Below, piece after piece: positions 1 through 8,657 of a stretch of 64,000 nt of DNA. The stretch lies in contig NZ_FNOX01000012.1 in the NCBI RefSeq assembly GCF_900107155.1, positions 41,735 through 105,734 of the forward strand. Reading direction: 5' to 3'. How positions within the stretch are numbered: position 1 is the first letter of the stretch; each line of letters begins with the position of its first letter. The stretch is from Pseudomonas salomonii. GTDB taxonomy: Bacteria > Pseudomonadota > Gammaproteobacteria > Pseudomonadales > Pseudomonadaceae. The translations under genes and the position numbers were made by a program. The notes below the pieces were generated by a model. The model worked only from the letters and a program-made list of their open reading frames with translations, made no database searches and was not told the DNA's origin.

Positions 1-48
1 TCGCTGCTCGCCGGGCTCAAGGCCCGGCGGCTGCGCATGGCGCATTAA
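1..48 (+). CDS. 3' end of an unidentified gene cut by the window edge
   Basis: An open frame enters from the left edge in frame 1 and ends with TAA at 46-48. It encodes about 15 residues, ending RRLRMAH. The arginine-rich, high-GC codons look like Pseudomonas coding sequence, and the position, convergent with fumC, fits the tail of a gene. The fragment is too short to identify. It could also be a chance open frame. Confidence 0.35.
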   Translation, partial: SLLAGLKARRLRMAH

Positions 49-118
49 TACCCTTAAAGGACGAACACGCTCGCCACAGAAACTGCGTTCACCACAGGAT
101 GCTTTTTCGCCCGCTCTC

Positions 119-1507
119 CTAGTGCCCGGCTTCCAGCATGTTTTCCGGGCGCACCCACTGATCGAACTCTTCATCAGTCAGGTAACCCAGATCCAGCGCG
201 GCCTGGCGCAGCGTCAAGCCTTCGGCGTAGGCCTTCTTGGCAATCTGCGCCGACTTGTCGTAGCCGATATGCGGGTTGAGCGCCGTTACCAGCATCAAAC
301 CGCGCTCCAGGTGCTCGGCCATTTGCTCGGCATCCGGCTCAAGGCCGGCGATGCAGTGCTCCTGGAAGTTGTTGCAGCCGTCGGCCAGCAAGCGGATCGA
401 TTCGAGCAGGTTGTGGATGATCACCGGCTTGTACACGTTCAGCTGCAAGTGCCCCTGGCTGGCGGCGATGCCGATGGTCACATCATTGCCCAGCACCTGG
501 CAGGCCAGCATCGACAGCGCTTCGCACTGGGTGGGGTTGACCTTGCCCGGCATGATCGAGCTGCCCGGCTCATTGGCCGGCAGCTTGACCTCGGCCAGCC
601 CGGCGCGTGGGCCGGAACCCAGCAGGCGCAGGTCGTTGGCGAGTTTCATCAGCGCCACCGCCAGGGTTTTCAGTGCGCCGTGCAGGGTCACCAGTGGCTC
701 GTGGCCCGAGAGCGCGGCGAACTTGTTCGGCGCAGTCACGAATGGCAAGCCGGACAGCGCCGCCAGTTCGGCGGCAATCGCCTCGCCAAAGCCATGGGGC
801 GAATTGAGCCCGGTGCCCACGGCGGTGCCGCCCTGGGCCAGCTCGCACACGGCCGGCAGGGCGCTGCGGATGGCGCGCTCGGCGTAGTCGAGTTGGGCGA
901 TAAAGGCCGAGACTTCCTGGCCAAAAGTGATCGGCGTGGCATCCATCATATGGGTGCGGCCGGTCTTCACCAGTTTCATATGGCGGGCGGCCAACTCGGC
1001 CAAACCGCCAGAAAGCGTGGCGAGCGCCGGTAACAGGCGTTGATGAACCGCCTGCACCGCCGCAATGCTCATGGCCGTGGGAAAGCAGTCGTTGGAGCTT
1101 TGCGAGCGGTTCACATGGTCATTGGGGTGCACCGGGCTTTTGCCACCACGGACTTTGCCCGACAGCTCGTTGGCACGGCCGGCGATCACTTCATTGGCGT
1201 TCATATTGCTCTGGGTGCCGCTGCCGGTCTGCCATACCACCAGCGGGAACTGGTCGTCGTGCTGGCCATCGAGCACTTCATCGGCGGCCTGTTCGATCAG
1301 GCGGGCGATGTCGGCGGGCAAGTCGCCATTGCGGTCGTTGACCCGTGCTGCGGCTTTCTTGATCAGGGCCAGCGCGTGCAATACCGCCAGCGGCATGCGT
1401 TGCTCGCCGATGGCGAAGTTCACCAGCGAGCGTTGGGTCTGGGCGCCCCAGTAAGCGTCATCCGGGACTTGGACGTCTCCCAGGCTGTCGGTTTCGATAC
1501 GGCTCAT
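119..1507 (-). CDS. fumC: Class II fumarate hydratase (fumarase C)
   Basis: This 462-residue enzyme reversibly hydrates fumarate to L-malate in the TCA cycle. It is the oxygen-stable, iron-free class II type and acts as a cytoplasmic homotetramer. The fumarase/aspartase signature GSSIMPGKVNP is present in the last third. The N-terminal MSRIETDSLG and the GSGTQSNMNANEV segment are also characteristic. I chose the ATG at 1507 because AAGGAG lies 8 bases upstream; a GTG three codons earlier is less likely. It is divergent from the DUF2059 gene, with a hairpin-bearing intergenic region between them. Pseudomonads usually carry several fumarases, and class II forms are often used under iron limitation or oxidative stress. 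That regulation is family knowledge, and no Fur box was recognised here. Confidence 0.96.
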   Translation of the reverse strand: MSRIETDSLGDVQVPDDAYWGAQTQRSLVNFAIGEQRMPLAVLHALALIKKAAARVNDRNGDLPADIARLIEQAADEVLDGQHDDQFPLVVWQTGSGTQSNMNANEVIAGRANELSGKVRGGKSPVHPNDHVNRSQSSNDCFPTAMSIAAVQAVHQRLLPALATLSGGLAELAARHMKLVKTGRTHMMDATPITFGQEVSAFIAQLDYAERAIRSALPAVCELAQGGTAVGTGLNSPHGFGEAIAAELAALSGLPFVTAPNKFAALSGHEPLVTLHGALKTLAVALMKLANDLRLLGSGPRAGLAEVKLPANEPGSSIMPGKVNPTQCEALSMLACQVLGNDVTIGIAASQGHLQLNVYKPVIIHNLLESIRLLADGCNNFQEHCIAGLEPDAEQMAEHLERGLMLVTALNPHIGYDKSAQIAKKAYAEGLTLRQAALDLGYLTDEEFDQWVRPENMLEAGH

Positions 1508-1621
1508 CGGGCACACTCCTTCAGGTTCGTTTGCGCAGTTTAGGCTGTGCTTGGGGGTGGGGGTTCCATAAAAGACGTTTCATCGAGGGTATTCCCATGA
1601 GGTTCAGGCTGCATGCCGCTC

Positions 1622-1680
1622 CCACCGAAAGGTGGATTGCGCGCCCATGCCCCGGCAAAACCAGGCCGAACAAGGCCTGG
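1622..1680. other. Two hairpins in the fumC/DUF2059 divergent intergenic region
   Basis: Two perfect short inverted repeats lie between the divergent genes. The first is ccacc-gaaa-ggtgg at 1622-1635. The second is ccaggcc-gaacaa-ggcctgg at 1661-1680, followed 15 bases later by a run of six T. They could form structures in either leader or mark the end of a short unannotated transcript. No function can be assigned from sequence alone. Confidence 0.35.
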
Positions 1681-1756
1681 GGTTGAGCCGCGAGGTTTTT
1701 TAGGCGCAGAATGGTCGCCCTTGGGGTCTTACCTCGCCTGCTAGAAAGGAAACTCG

Positions 1757-2275
1757 ATGACTCGTCTTCGTGCCATCTGTACCGCGGTTGCTCTGGTTTG
1801 CGCCAGCGGCCAGGTTTTTGCCGATACCGCCAGCCATAACGCCAGTGCCGAAGCCTTCCTGACCCTGGCCCACGCTGACAAGCTGGGTACCCCGGTGTAC
1901 ATGCAAGTGCAGCAAATGTTCGCCCAGCGTTTCGAACAGACCAAGGCACCTGCCGCCAAGCAGTCCGTACTGGACAGCTACCAGGCCAAGGCCAACGCCG
2001 CGCTGGACCAGGCCATCGGCTGGCCGAAGCTGAAGCCGGACATGGTCAAGCTCTACACCACCAACTTCAGCGAATCCGAGCTCAAGGACCTGGTAGCCTT
2101 CTACCAGTCGCCACTGGGCAAGAAAGTCCTGGAAAAAATGCCGCAACTGACCCAGCAATCGGCCCAGATGACCCAGGCCAAGCTGGAAAGCGCCGTGCCG
2201 GTGGTCAACAAGCTGCTCGAAGACATGACCAACGAGCTGGCGCCAAAAGCCGCCGCACCGGCCAAGAAGAAGTAA
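1757..2275 (+). CDS. DUF2059 domain-containing exported protein
   Basis: This 172-residue protein has a clear Sec signal peptide: TRLR, then a hydrophobic stretch, then a likely cleavage after VFA-DTA near residue 23. The mature part is helical, with the FYQSPLGKKVLEKMP stretch typical of the DUF2059 family. It ends in a lysine/alanine-rich tail. It is therefore predicted to be periplasmic, and its biochemical role is not established. It is followed 12 bases later by the BolA-like gene, with which it probably forms an operon. An AGAAAGGA ribosome-binding site precedes the ATG. Confidence 0.85.
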   Translation: MTRLRAICTAVALVCASGQVFADTASHNASAEAFLTLAHADKLGTPVYMQVQQMFAQRFEQTKAPAAKQSVLDSYQAKANAALDQAIGWPKLKPDMVKLYTTNFSESELKDLVAFYQSPLGKKVLEKMPQLTQQSAQMTQAKLESAVPVVNKLLEDMTNELAPKAAAPAKKK

Positions 2276-2287
2276 GCAGGAATGACC

Positions 2288-2578
2288 ATGCAACAGCGTA
2301 TCGAAACGGCGCTCGCCGCCCTGAGCCCGCACCACGTGAGCGTGCTGGATGAAAGCCACATGCACAGCCGTGGGTTGCAGACCCACTTCAAGGCCGTGCT
2401 GGTCTGCCAGCAGTTCGAGGGGCTCAACCGCGTCAAGCGCCACCAGACGGTCTACGCCACCCTGGGTGACCTGATGAGCGAATTTCATGCGTTGGCGCTG
2501 CATACCTATACGCCTGAAGAATGGGCGAAAATCGACGCAGCCCCGGCCTCGCCGACCTGCGCCGGCGGGCATGACTAA
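2288..2578 (+). CDS. BolA family protein
   Basis: This 96-residue protein is of BolA/IbaG type. Family members have a class-II KH-like fold and commonly bind [2Fe-2S] clusters together with monothiol glutaredoxins, or act in the stress and cell-shape response. Visible features are the DESHMHSRGLQTHFK segment, where family members carry conserved histidines, and the FEGLNRVKRHQTVYATLGD core. I chose the second ATG (2288) because AGGA sits six bases before it, while the ATG at 2282 abuts that motif. It lies just behind the DUF2059 gene. A Rho-independent terminator follows before trhO. Confidence 0.88.
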   Translation: MQQRIETALAALSPHHVSVLDESHMHSRGLQTHFKAVLVCQQFEGLNRVKRHQTVYATLGDLMSEFHALALHTYTPEEWAKIDAAPASPTCAGGHD

Positions 2579-2620
2579 TGATCAGGTGTCTCTGACCCCC
2601 GGCATTTGTTAGAATCCGCA

Positions 2621-2649
2621 ACGCGCCGCTTAGCCGGCGCGTTTTTTTT
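2621..2649 (+). terminator. Rho-independent terminator after the BolA-like gene
   Basis: An 8-bp GC-rich stem, acgcgccg paired with cggcgcgt, encloses a 6-base loop and is followed by a run of eight T. It separates the DUF2059/BolA pair from trhO. A TAGAAT box just upstream might alternatively make this a leader attenuator. Confidence 0.8.
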
Positions 2650-2696
2650 GCATCCGGTTCACCCCTTACGAGGGTAGCCACCTGGAGAGAACACCC

Positions 2697-3638
2697 ATGA
2701 CTCAACCGATCGTCGTGGCGGGACTGTATAAGTTCGTCACCCTCGAAGATTACGTCGCCCTGCGCGAGCCACTGCTGCAGGCAATGGTCGATAACGGCAT
2801 CAAAGGCACCTTGCTGATCGCCGAAGAAGGCATCAACGGCACCGTTTCCGGCAGCCGCGAAGGCATTGACGGCCTGATGGCCTGGCTCAAGAACGACCCG
2901 CGCATGGACGACATCGACCACAAAGAGTCGTACTGCGACGATCAGCCGTTCTACCGCACCAAGGTCAAGCTCAAGAAAGAGATCGTGACCCTGGGCGTCG
3001 AAGGCGTTGACCCGAACAAAAAGGTCGGCACCTACGTCGACCCGCAGGACTGGAACGCGCTGATCAGCGACCCTGAAGTGCTGTTGATCGACACGCGCAA
3101 CGACTACGAAGTGTCGATCGGCACCTTTGAAGGCGCAATCGACCCGAAAACCACCAGTTTTCGCGAATTTCCCGACTATATCAAAGCCAACTTCGACCCG
3201 GCCAAGCACAAGAAAGTCGCGATGTTTTGCACCGGCGGCATTCGTTGCGAAAAAGCCTCCAGCTATATGCTCAGCGAAGGTTTCGACGAGGTTTACCACC
3301 TTAAAGGCGGGATCCTGAAGTACCTCGAAGAGGTGCCGCAGGCAGAAACCAAATGGCAGGGCGACTGTTTTGTCTTCGACAATCGCGTCACCGTGCGCCA
3401 CGACCTCAGCGAAGGCGACTACGATCAATGTCATGCCTGTCGCACACCGGTCAGCGTAGAAGACCGCGCGTCCGAGCATTATGTGGCGGGCATCAGTTGC
3501 CCGCATTGCTGGGATAAGCTGCCGGAGAAGACCCGCCGCAGCGCCATCGATCGGCAAAAGCAGATCGAGCTGGCCAAGGCCCGCAACATGCCGCACCCGA
3601 TTGGCTTCAACTACAAGCAAACCCCTTCCGAGGCCTGA
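2697..3638 (+). CDS. trhO: tRNA uridine(34) hydroxylase, rhodanese-like (TrhO/YceA)
   Basis: This 313-residue cytoplasmic enzyme of the YceA/TrhO family performs oxygen-dependent hydroxylation of wobble uridine 34, giving 5-hydroxyuridine on the path to cmo5U or mcmo5U. An N-terminal ferredoxin-like domain (about 1-100) contains AEEGINGTVSG. A rhodanese domain (about 125-220) carries the catalytic-loop cysteine in FCTGGIRCEKAS. The C-terminal part has paired cysteines (CHACRTP, CPHCWDK) that look metal-binding. Length matches the family. It starts 16 bases after a GGAGAG site. The next gene (DsbA-like) begins three bases after its stop, so the two are probably cotranscribed. Confidence 0.95.
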   Translation: MTQPIVVAGLYKFVTLEDYVALREPLLQAMVDNGIKGTLLIAEEGINGTVSGSREGIDGLMAWLKNDPRMDDIDHKESYCDDQPFYRTKVKLKKEIVTLGVEGVDPNKKVGTYVDPQDWNALISDPEVLLIDTRNDYEVSIGTFEGAIDPKTTSFREFPDYIKANFDPAKHKKVAMFCTGGIRCEKASSYMLSEGFDEVYHLKGGILKYLEEVPQAETKWQGDCFVFDNRVTVRHDLSEGDYDQCHACRTPVSVEDRASEHYVAGISCPHCWDKLPEKTRRSAIDRQKQIELAKARNMPHPIGFNYKQTPSEA

Positions 3639-3641
3639 CCC

Positions 3642-4280
3642 ATGCCCGCGCGCCTGCTCTATGTGATGGACCCGATGTGTTCCTGGTGCTGGGGCTTTGC
3701 CCCGGTGGCGCAGGCGCTGGTTGAGCAGGCCCAGGCGGCCGGCGTGGACGTGCACCTGGTGGTGGGCGGTTTGCGCACCGGCAGCGGCGCGGCGCTGGAG
3801 CCGACTACGCGGCGCTATATCCTTGAGCACTGGCAGGCCGTCACCGACGCCACCGGCCAGCCGTTCAAGCGTGAAGGCGCGTTGCCCGACGGCTTTGTCT
3901 ATGACACCGAGCCTGCGTGCCGCGCCATCGTCACCGCGCGCAGCCTGGCGCCGGATTGCGCTTGGACACTGTTGGGGCTGATCCAGCGGGCGTTTTATGT
4001 CGAAGGCCGGGATGTGACCCTCGCCAGCGTGCTCGTGGAACTGGCCGAGCAGGCCGGTATTCCGCGCATCGAGTTTGCCGGCGCCTTCGACCGCGCCGAT
4101 CAACATGCGGCGACGGCGGCTGATTTTACCTGGGTGCAGGACCTGGGCATTGCCGGTTTCCCGACGTTGCTGGCCGAGCGTAATGGCCAGTTGGCGTTGC
4201 TGACCAACGGCTATCAGCCGTTGTCCGAGCTGTCGCCCTTGCTCGCCCGATGGCTGGAGCGTGCCACCTGTGCAGGATGA
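3642..4280 (+). CDS. DsbA family protein (FrnE-like thioredoxin-fold oxidoreductase)
   Basis: This 212-residue protein has a thioredoxin fold of the DsbA/2-hydroxychromene-2-carboxylate isomerase superfamily. The N-terminal LLYVMDPMCSWCWGFAP contains a CxxC redox motif (CSWC). The cis-proline segment DLGIAGFPTLL lies near residue 170. No signal peptide is present, so it probably acts in the cytoplasm as a thiol-disulfide oxidoreductase or isomerase rather than as the periplasmic DsbA. The last 11 bases overlap the start of the ABC exporter gene, indicating coupled translation. Substrate is unknown. Confidence 0.88.
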   Translation: MPARLLYVMDPMCSWCWGFAPVAQALVEQAQAAGVDVHLVVGGLRTGSGAALEPTTRRYILEHWQAVTDATGQPFKREGALPDGFVYDTEPACRAIVTARSLAPDCAWTLLGLIQRAFYVEGRDVTLASVLVELAEQAGIPRIEFAGAFDRADQHAATAADFTWVQDLGIAGFPTLLAERNGQLALLTNGYQPLSELSPLLARWLERATCAG

Positions 4281-6072
4281 GCCCAAACGCACCGACCGAC
4301 TGACCTGGGCGGAAATTCGCCGCCTGGCGCTGCGTCACAAGAAATCCCTGTGGATCGCCAACGGCGTTGCCGTGCTGGCGACCCTGTGCAGCGTGCCCAT
4401 CCCGTTGCTGTTGCCGCTGCTGGTGGACGAAGTGCTGCTGGGCCACGGCGATGCCGCGCTCAAGGTGATGAACCACGCGTTGCCACTGGGCTGGCAAAAG
4501 GCCGCTGGGTATATCGGCCTGATGCTGTTAGTGACCCTATGCCTGCGCTGCGGCGCGCTGGTGTTCAACGTGGTGCAGGCGCGGCTGTTTGCGCGGCTGG
4601 CCAAGGATATTGTGTACCGCATCCGCGTGCGCCTGATCGAACGGCTTAAACGGATTTCCCTGGGCGAATACGAAAGCCTGGGCAGTGGCACGGTGACCAC
4701 GCACCTGGTCACCGACCTGGACACGCTGGACAAGTTTGTTGGTGAAACCCTCAGCCGCTTCCTGGTGGCCATGCTCACGCTGGTCGGCACCTCGGCGATT
4801 CTGGTGTGGATGCACTGGCAACTGGCGCTGTTGATTCTGCTGTTCAACCCCTTGGTGATCTACGCCACGGTGCAGTTGGGCAAACGCGTCAAACACCTGA
4901 AGAAGCTGGAGAACGACAGCACGTCGCGTTTTACCCAGGCGCTGACCGAAACCCTCGACGCCATCCAGGAAGTGCGTGCCGGCAATCGCCAGGGGTTTTT
5001 CCTCGGGCGCCTGGGCCAGCGCGCCCAGGAAGTACGCGACTACGCGATCCACTCGCAATGGAAAACCGACGCCTCCAGCCGCGCCAGTGGCTTGTTGTTC
5101 CAGTTCGGTATCGACATCTTTCGCGCAGCGGCGATGCTCACCGTGTTGTTTTCCGACCTGTCCATCGGCCAGATGCTCGCGGTGTTCAGCTACCTGTGGT
5201 TCATGATCGGCCCCGTAGAGCAACTGCTGAACCTGCAATATGCCTATTACGCCGCGGGTGGTGCGCTGACGCGTATCAACGAGCTGCTGGCTCGGGCTGA
5301 CGAGCCGCAATATGCCGGCGGCGAAGACCCGTTCACCGGGCGTGAGACCGTCGGCATCGAGGTGCGCGGTCTCAACTTCGGCTATGGCGAAGAGCTGGTA
5401 CTCAACCAGTTGAACCTGGCCATCGCACCCGGCGAGAAGGTCGCGATTGTCGGCGCCAGCGGCGGCGGCAAAAGCACCTTGGTGCAACTGCTGCTCGGGC
5501 TGTATACGCCCCAGGCCGGCAGTATCCGTTTCGGCGGTGCCACCCAGCAGGAAATCGGCCTGGCGACCATCCGCGAGAACGTCGCAGTGGTGCTGCAACA
5601 CCCGGCGCTGTTCAATGACACCGTGCGCGCCAACCTGACCATGGGCCGCGCCCGCAGCGACCAAGCCTGCTGGCAGGCACTGGAAATCGCCCAGTTGGAT
5701 GCTACCGTCAAGGCACTGCCCTTGGGCCTGGACAGCGTGGTGGGGCGCTCGGGTGTGCGTTTTTCCGGCGGGCAGCGCCAACGCCTGGCGATCGCGCGTA
5801 TGGTGCTGGCCGAGCCGAAAGTGGTAATACTGGACGAGGCCACCTCGGCCCTGGACGCCGCTACCGAATACAACCTGCACCAGGCGCTGGCGCGGTTTCT
5901 CAGTGGGCGTACTACACTGATCATCGCCCACAGGCTTTCTGCGGTGAAGCAGGCCGACCGGGTACTGGTGTTTGATGGCGGGCATATCGCCGAAGATGGC
6001 GACCATCAGCAGTTGATTGCCGATGGAGGGCTGTACGCCAAGCTCTATGGGCATCTGCAACAAGTGCGTTGA
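4270..6072 (+). CDS. ABC exporter, fused permease and ATP-binding protein
   Basis: This type IV ABC half-transporter has about 600 residues. The membrane domain (about 20-310) has six hydrophobic segments. The nucleotide-binding domain carries Walker A GASGGGKST, Q-loop VVLQHPALF, signature FSGGQRQ, Walker B VVILDEATSALD and the H-loop in IIAHRLS. It should act as a homodimer exporting a lipid, peptide or drug-like compound, and the substrate cannot be read from sequence. Start choice is uncertain: GGAG at 4256-4259 suits the GTG at 4270 better than the GTG at 4261. It overlaps the DsbA-like gene, and a GGDEF/EAL gene follows 65 bases downstream. Confidence 0.88.
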   Translation: MQDEPKRTDRLTWAEIRRLALRHKKSLWIANGVAVLATLCSVPIPLLLPLLVDEVLLGHGDAALKVMNHALPLGWQKAAGYIGLMLLVTLCLRCGALVFNVVQARLFARLAKDIVYRIRVRLIERLKRISLGEYESLGSGTVTTHLVTDLDTLDKFVGETLSRFLVAMLTLVGTSAILVWMHWQLALLILLFNPLVIYATVQLGKRVKHLKKLENDSTSRFTQALTETLDAIQEVRAGNRQGFFLGRLGQRAQEVRDYAIHSQWKTDASSRASGLLFQFGIDIFRAAAMLTVLFSDLSIGQMLAVFSYLWFMIGPVEQLLNLQYAYYAAGGALTRINELLARADEPQYAGGEDPFTGRETVGIEVRGLNFGYGEELVLNQLNLAIAPGEKVAIVGASGGGKSTLVQLLLGLYTPQAGSIRFGGATQQEIGLATIRENVAVVLQHPALFNDTVRANLTMGRARSDQACWQALEIAQLDATVKALPLGLDSVVGRSGVRFSGGQRQRLAIARMVLAEPKVVILDEATSALDAATEYNLHQALARFLSGRTTLIIAHRLSAVKQADRVLVFDGGHIAEDGDHQQLIADGGLYAKLYGHLQQVR

Positions 6073-6137
6073 TTTAGCTGAGCTATCGAGAGCGGATTTT
6101 CGCGTGCGTATCAAGCAGTGCATGTGCAAGGGACCTC

Positions 6138-8612
6138 ATGAAGCAAAAGCGTACTCTCGGAGCGACGTTAAGCAGGCCTCGGTTGCTGGGCATTGTCTGG
6201 CCCTTTATTGCCGTCGTGCTGTTCCAGGCATTGCTGGGCTGCGTCAGCCTCTACGTGCTGTCAGCAGTGCGCGGCTATGTGGCAGGCGAGAGCTTGTGGT
6301 CCAAGGGCCAGAAAGATGCCATCTACTACCTGACCCTTTACGCCGATAACCGCGACGAAGCGACCTTCCTCAAATACCAGCAGGCCATCGCCGTGCCCCA
6401 GGGCGGCCATGAGTTGCGGGTGGCGCTGGACCAACCCACGCCCGATCTTGCGGCCGCGCGCCTGGGCATCCTCAAGGGCGGCAACCACCCCGATGACGTG
6501 TCCAGCCTGATCTGGCTGTACCTCAATTTTCGTCATTTCAGTTACCTGGAAAAAGCCATCGAACTGTGGACCGTCGGCGATGGTTACCTGGTGCAACTCG
6601 ATGACCTGGCCCAGGCGATGCACCGGGCGTTCCACAGCGATCAAGTCAACTCTGGCGACGTTGCCGACTGGAAGAAGCACATCATCGCCATCAACGAAGG
6701 CGTGACGCCGGCGGCCAAGGCCTTCAGCGATGCCTTGGGCGAAGGCTCGCGGATGATCCTGCGCCTGCTGCTGATCACCAACCTGGCCACTGCCCTGGGT
6801 TTGATCGTGCTGGCGCTGCTGCGTACCCACAAGCTGCTGACTCAGCGCCACGCCTTTGCCACCGCGCTGCAAGCCGAGAAGGAGCGGGCGCAGATCACCC
6901 TGGAGTCGATTGGTGACGGCGTGATCACCACGGATGTCGACGGTGCGATTGCCTACATGAACCCGGCCGCCGAGGCGCTGACCCATTGGAAAAACGCGCA
7001 GGCCCAAGGTTTGCCGTTGGCGGCGTTATTCAACCTGCTCGACGAGAATGCCGAGCCCGATGGTTTTGCCCTGATCGAACACATTATCAAGGGCGAACTC
7101 AGTGGTGGCAGCGGGCATTCCAAGCTGATCCAGCGCATGGACGGCAGCACGGTGTCAGTCACCCTGGTTGGTGCGCCGATCCGCAGTGCCGGCAAGGTCA
7201 GCGGCGCGGTGCTGGTGCTGCACGACATGACTCAGGAGCGCCAGTACATCGCTAACCTGTCGTGGCAGGCGACCCACGATGCCTTGACGGGCCTGGCCAA
7301 CCGCCGCGAATTCGAGTTCCGCCTGGAGCAGGTGTTGCAACAGGTGTCGCGCCAGCAGAGCGGGCGGCATGCCCTGATGTTCCTCGACCTCGACCAGTTC
7401 AAGTTGGTCAACGACACCTGCGGGCATGCAGCGGGTGATGAGCTGTTGCGGCATATCTGTGCGTTGCTGCAATCGGACCTGCGCGAAGGCGACACCCTGG
7501 CGCGCCTGGGCGGCGACGAGTTCGGCATTCTGTTGGAGAACTGCCCGGCAGCCGTGGCGGAAAAGATCGCCGAAAGCCTGCGCCACACCGTGCAAAGCCT
7601 GCACTTTGTGTGGAAAGGCCGGCCGTTCATGACCACCGTGAGCATTGGCCTGGTGCATATCTCGCAATCGCCGACCACCCTGGAAACGTCGTTGCGCGCG
7701 GCTGATATGGCCTGTTATATGGCCAAGGAGAAGGGCCGCAACCGGGTGCAGGTCTACCATGCCGATGACTCGGAATTGTCCCTGCGTTTTGGCGAAATGG
7801 CCTGGGTGCAGCGCCTGCACATGGCCCTGGAAGAAGATCGTTTTTGCCTCTATTCCCAGGAAATCTCGCCGCTGGGTCACACCGATGGCGGCAATGGTCA
7901 TATTGAGATCCTCCTGCGCCTGCATGACGAGGCGGGTCGGATCATCCTGCCGGACAGTTTTATTCCGGCTGCCGAACGTTACGGTTTGATGACTTCGCTG
8001 GACCGTTGGGTGGTGGAGAACGTATTTAAGATTATCGCCCGTTGTATGCAAGAGCGTGCAGGCCGTCCTATGGCTATGTGTGCGATTAATCTGTCAGGCA
8101 TAACTATTGGAGATGATGATTTTCTCGGATTTTTACGTGAGAAATTCGAGGCTTACAGCATTCCGCCGGAAATGATTTGTTTTGAAATAACCGAGACCAG
8201 TGCTATTGCCAATTTGGGTAGTGCGATCCGCTTTATTAATGAACTCAAGGCCTTAGGTTGCCATTTTTCGCTGGATGACTTTTGTGCCGGAATGTCTTCA
8301 TTCGCCTATCTTAAACATTTGCCTGTAGACTTCCTGAAGATCGACGGGAGTTTCGTAAAGGATATGCTGGACGACCCGATTAACCGTGCCATGGTCGAAG
8401 TGATCAACCACATCGGCCACGTCATGGGTAAGCGCACAATTGCCGAATTTGTTGAAACACCGCTGATCGAACAGGCTTTACTTGAGATCGGTGTGGATTA
8501 TGCTCAGGGCTACCTGATCGAACGTCCGCAATTGTTTACCTTTGATAGTCTGCAATGCCGACCTGTGCGGCCGCAGCCACTGTTGCTAAAGGCGCCCGGC
8601 ACATTCCGCTGA
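6138..8612 (+). CDS. Membrane-bound PAS-GGDEF-EAL cyclic-di-GMP protein
   Basis: This 824-residue protein has two membrane segments (about 18-42 and 208-228) flanking a periplasmic sensor region of about 165 residues. A PAS domain (about 255-370), a GGDEF domain with intact LGGDEF near residue 457, and a C-terminal EAL domain follow. The EAL signature reads EILLR near residue 590. NLSG, FEITET, DD, LKID and the late glutamate in AEFVET remain, but loop 6 reads DDFCAGMSS instead of the usual DDFGTGYSS. It could make and/or hydrolyse c-di-GMP, and phosphodiesterase activity may be weakened. A PqqC/TenA-like gene follows 45 bases downstream. The 3' part (about 8040-8480) is noticeably more AT-rich than the rest. 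Confidence 0.93.
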   Translation: MKQKRTLGATLSRPRLLGIVWPFIAVVLFQALLGCVSLYVLSAVRGYVAGESLWSKGQKDAIYYLTLYADNRDEATFLKYQQAIAVPQGGHELRVALDQPTPDLAAARLGILKGGNHPDDVSSLIWLYLNFRHFSYLEKAIELWTVGDGYLVQLDDLAQAMHRAFHSDQVNSGDVADWKKHIIAINEGVTPAAKAFSDALGEGSRMILRLLLITNLATALGLIVLALLRTHKLLTQRHAFATALQAEKERAQITLESIGDGVITTDVDGAIAYMNPAAEALTHWKNAQAQGLPLAALFNLLDENAEPDGFALIEHIIKGELSGGSGHSKLIQRMDGSTVSVTLVGAPIRSAGKVSGAVLVLHDMTQERQYIANLSWQATHDALTGLANRREFEFRLEQVLQQVSRQQSGRHALMFLDLDQFKLVNDTCGHAAGDELLRHICALLQSDLREGDTLARLGGDEFGILLENCPAAVAEKIAESLRHTVQSLHFVWKGRPFMTTVSIGLVHISQSPTTLETSLRAADMACYMAKEKGRNRVQVYHADDSELSLRFGEMAWVQRLHMALEEDRFCLYSQEISPLGHTDGGNGHIEILLRLHDEAGRIILPDSFIPAAERYGLMTSLDRWVVENVFKIIARCMQERAGRPMAMCAINLSGITIGDDDFLGFLREKFEAYSIPPEMICFEITETSAIANLGSAIRFINELKALGCHFSLDDFCAGMSSFAYLKHLPVDFLKIDGSFVKDMLDDPINRAMVEVINHIGHVMGKRTIAEFVETPLIEQALLEIGVDYAQGYLIERPQLFTFDSLQCRPVRPQPLLLKAPGTFR

Positions 8613-8657
8613 AGCATTCGACGGTCTGTACAATCACACTAGAAAAGGAGCCCTACA

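Noticed and set aside
2433..4292. 619-codon open frame on the minus strand across trhO and the DsbA-like gene
   Set aside because: It lies entirely antisense to genes with clear motifs and its translation shows no domain; it is a by-product of high GC codon bias.
4537..6129. 530-codon minus-strand open frame opposite the ABC exporter
   Set aside because: It is antisense to intact Walker A, signature and Walker B motifs and has a Gln/His-rich, non-protein-like composition.
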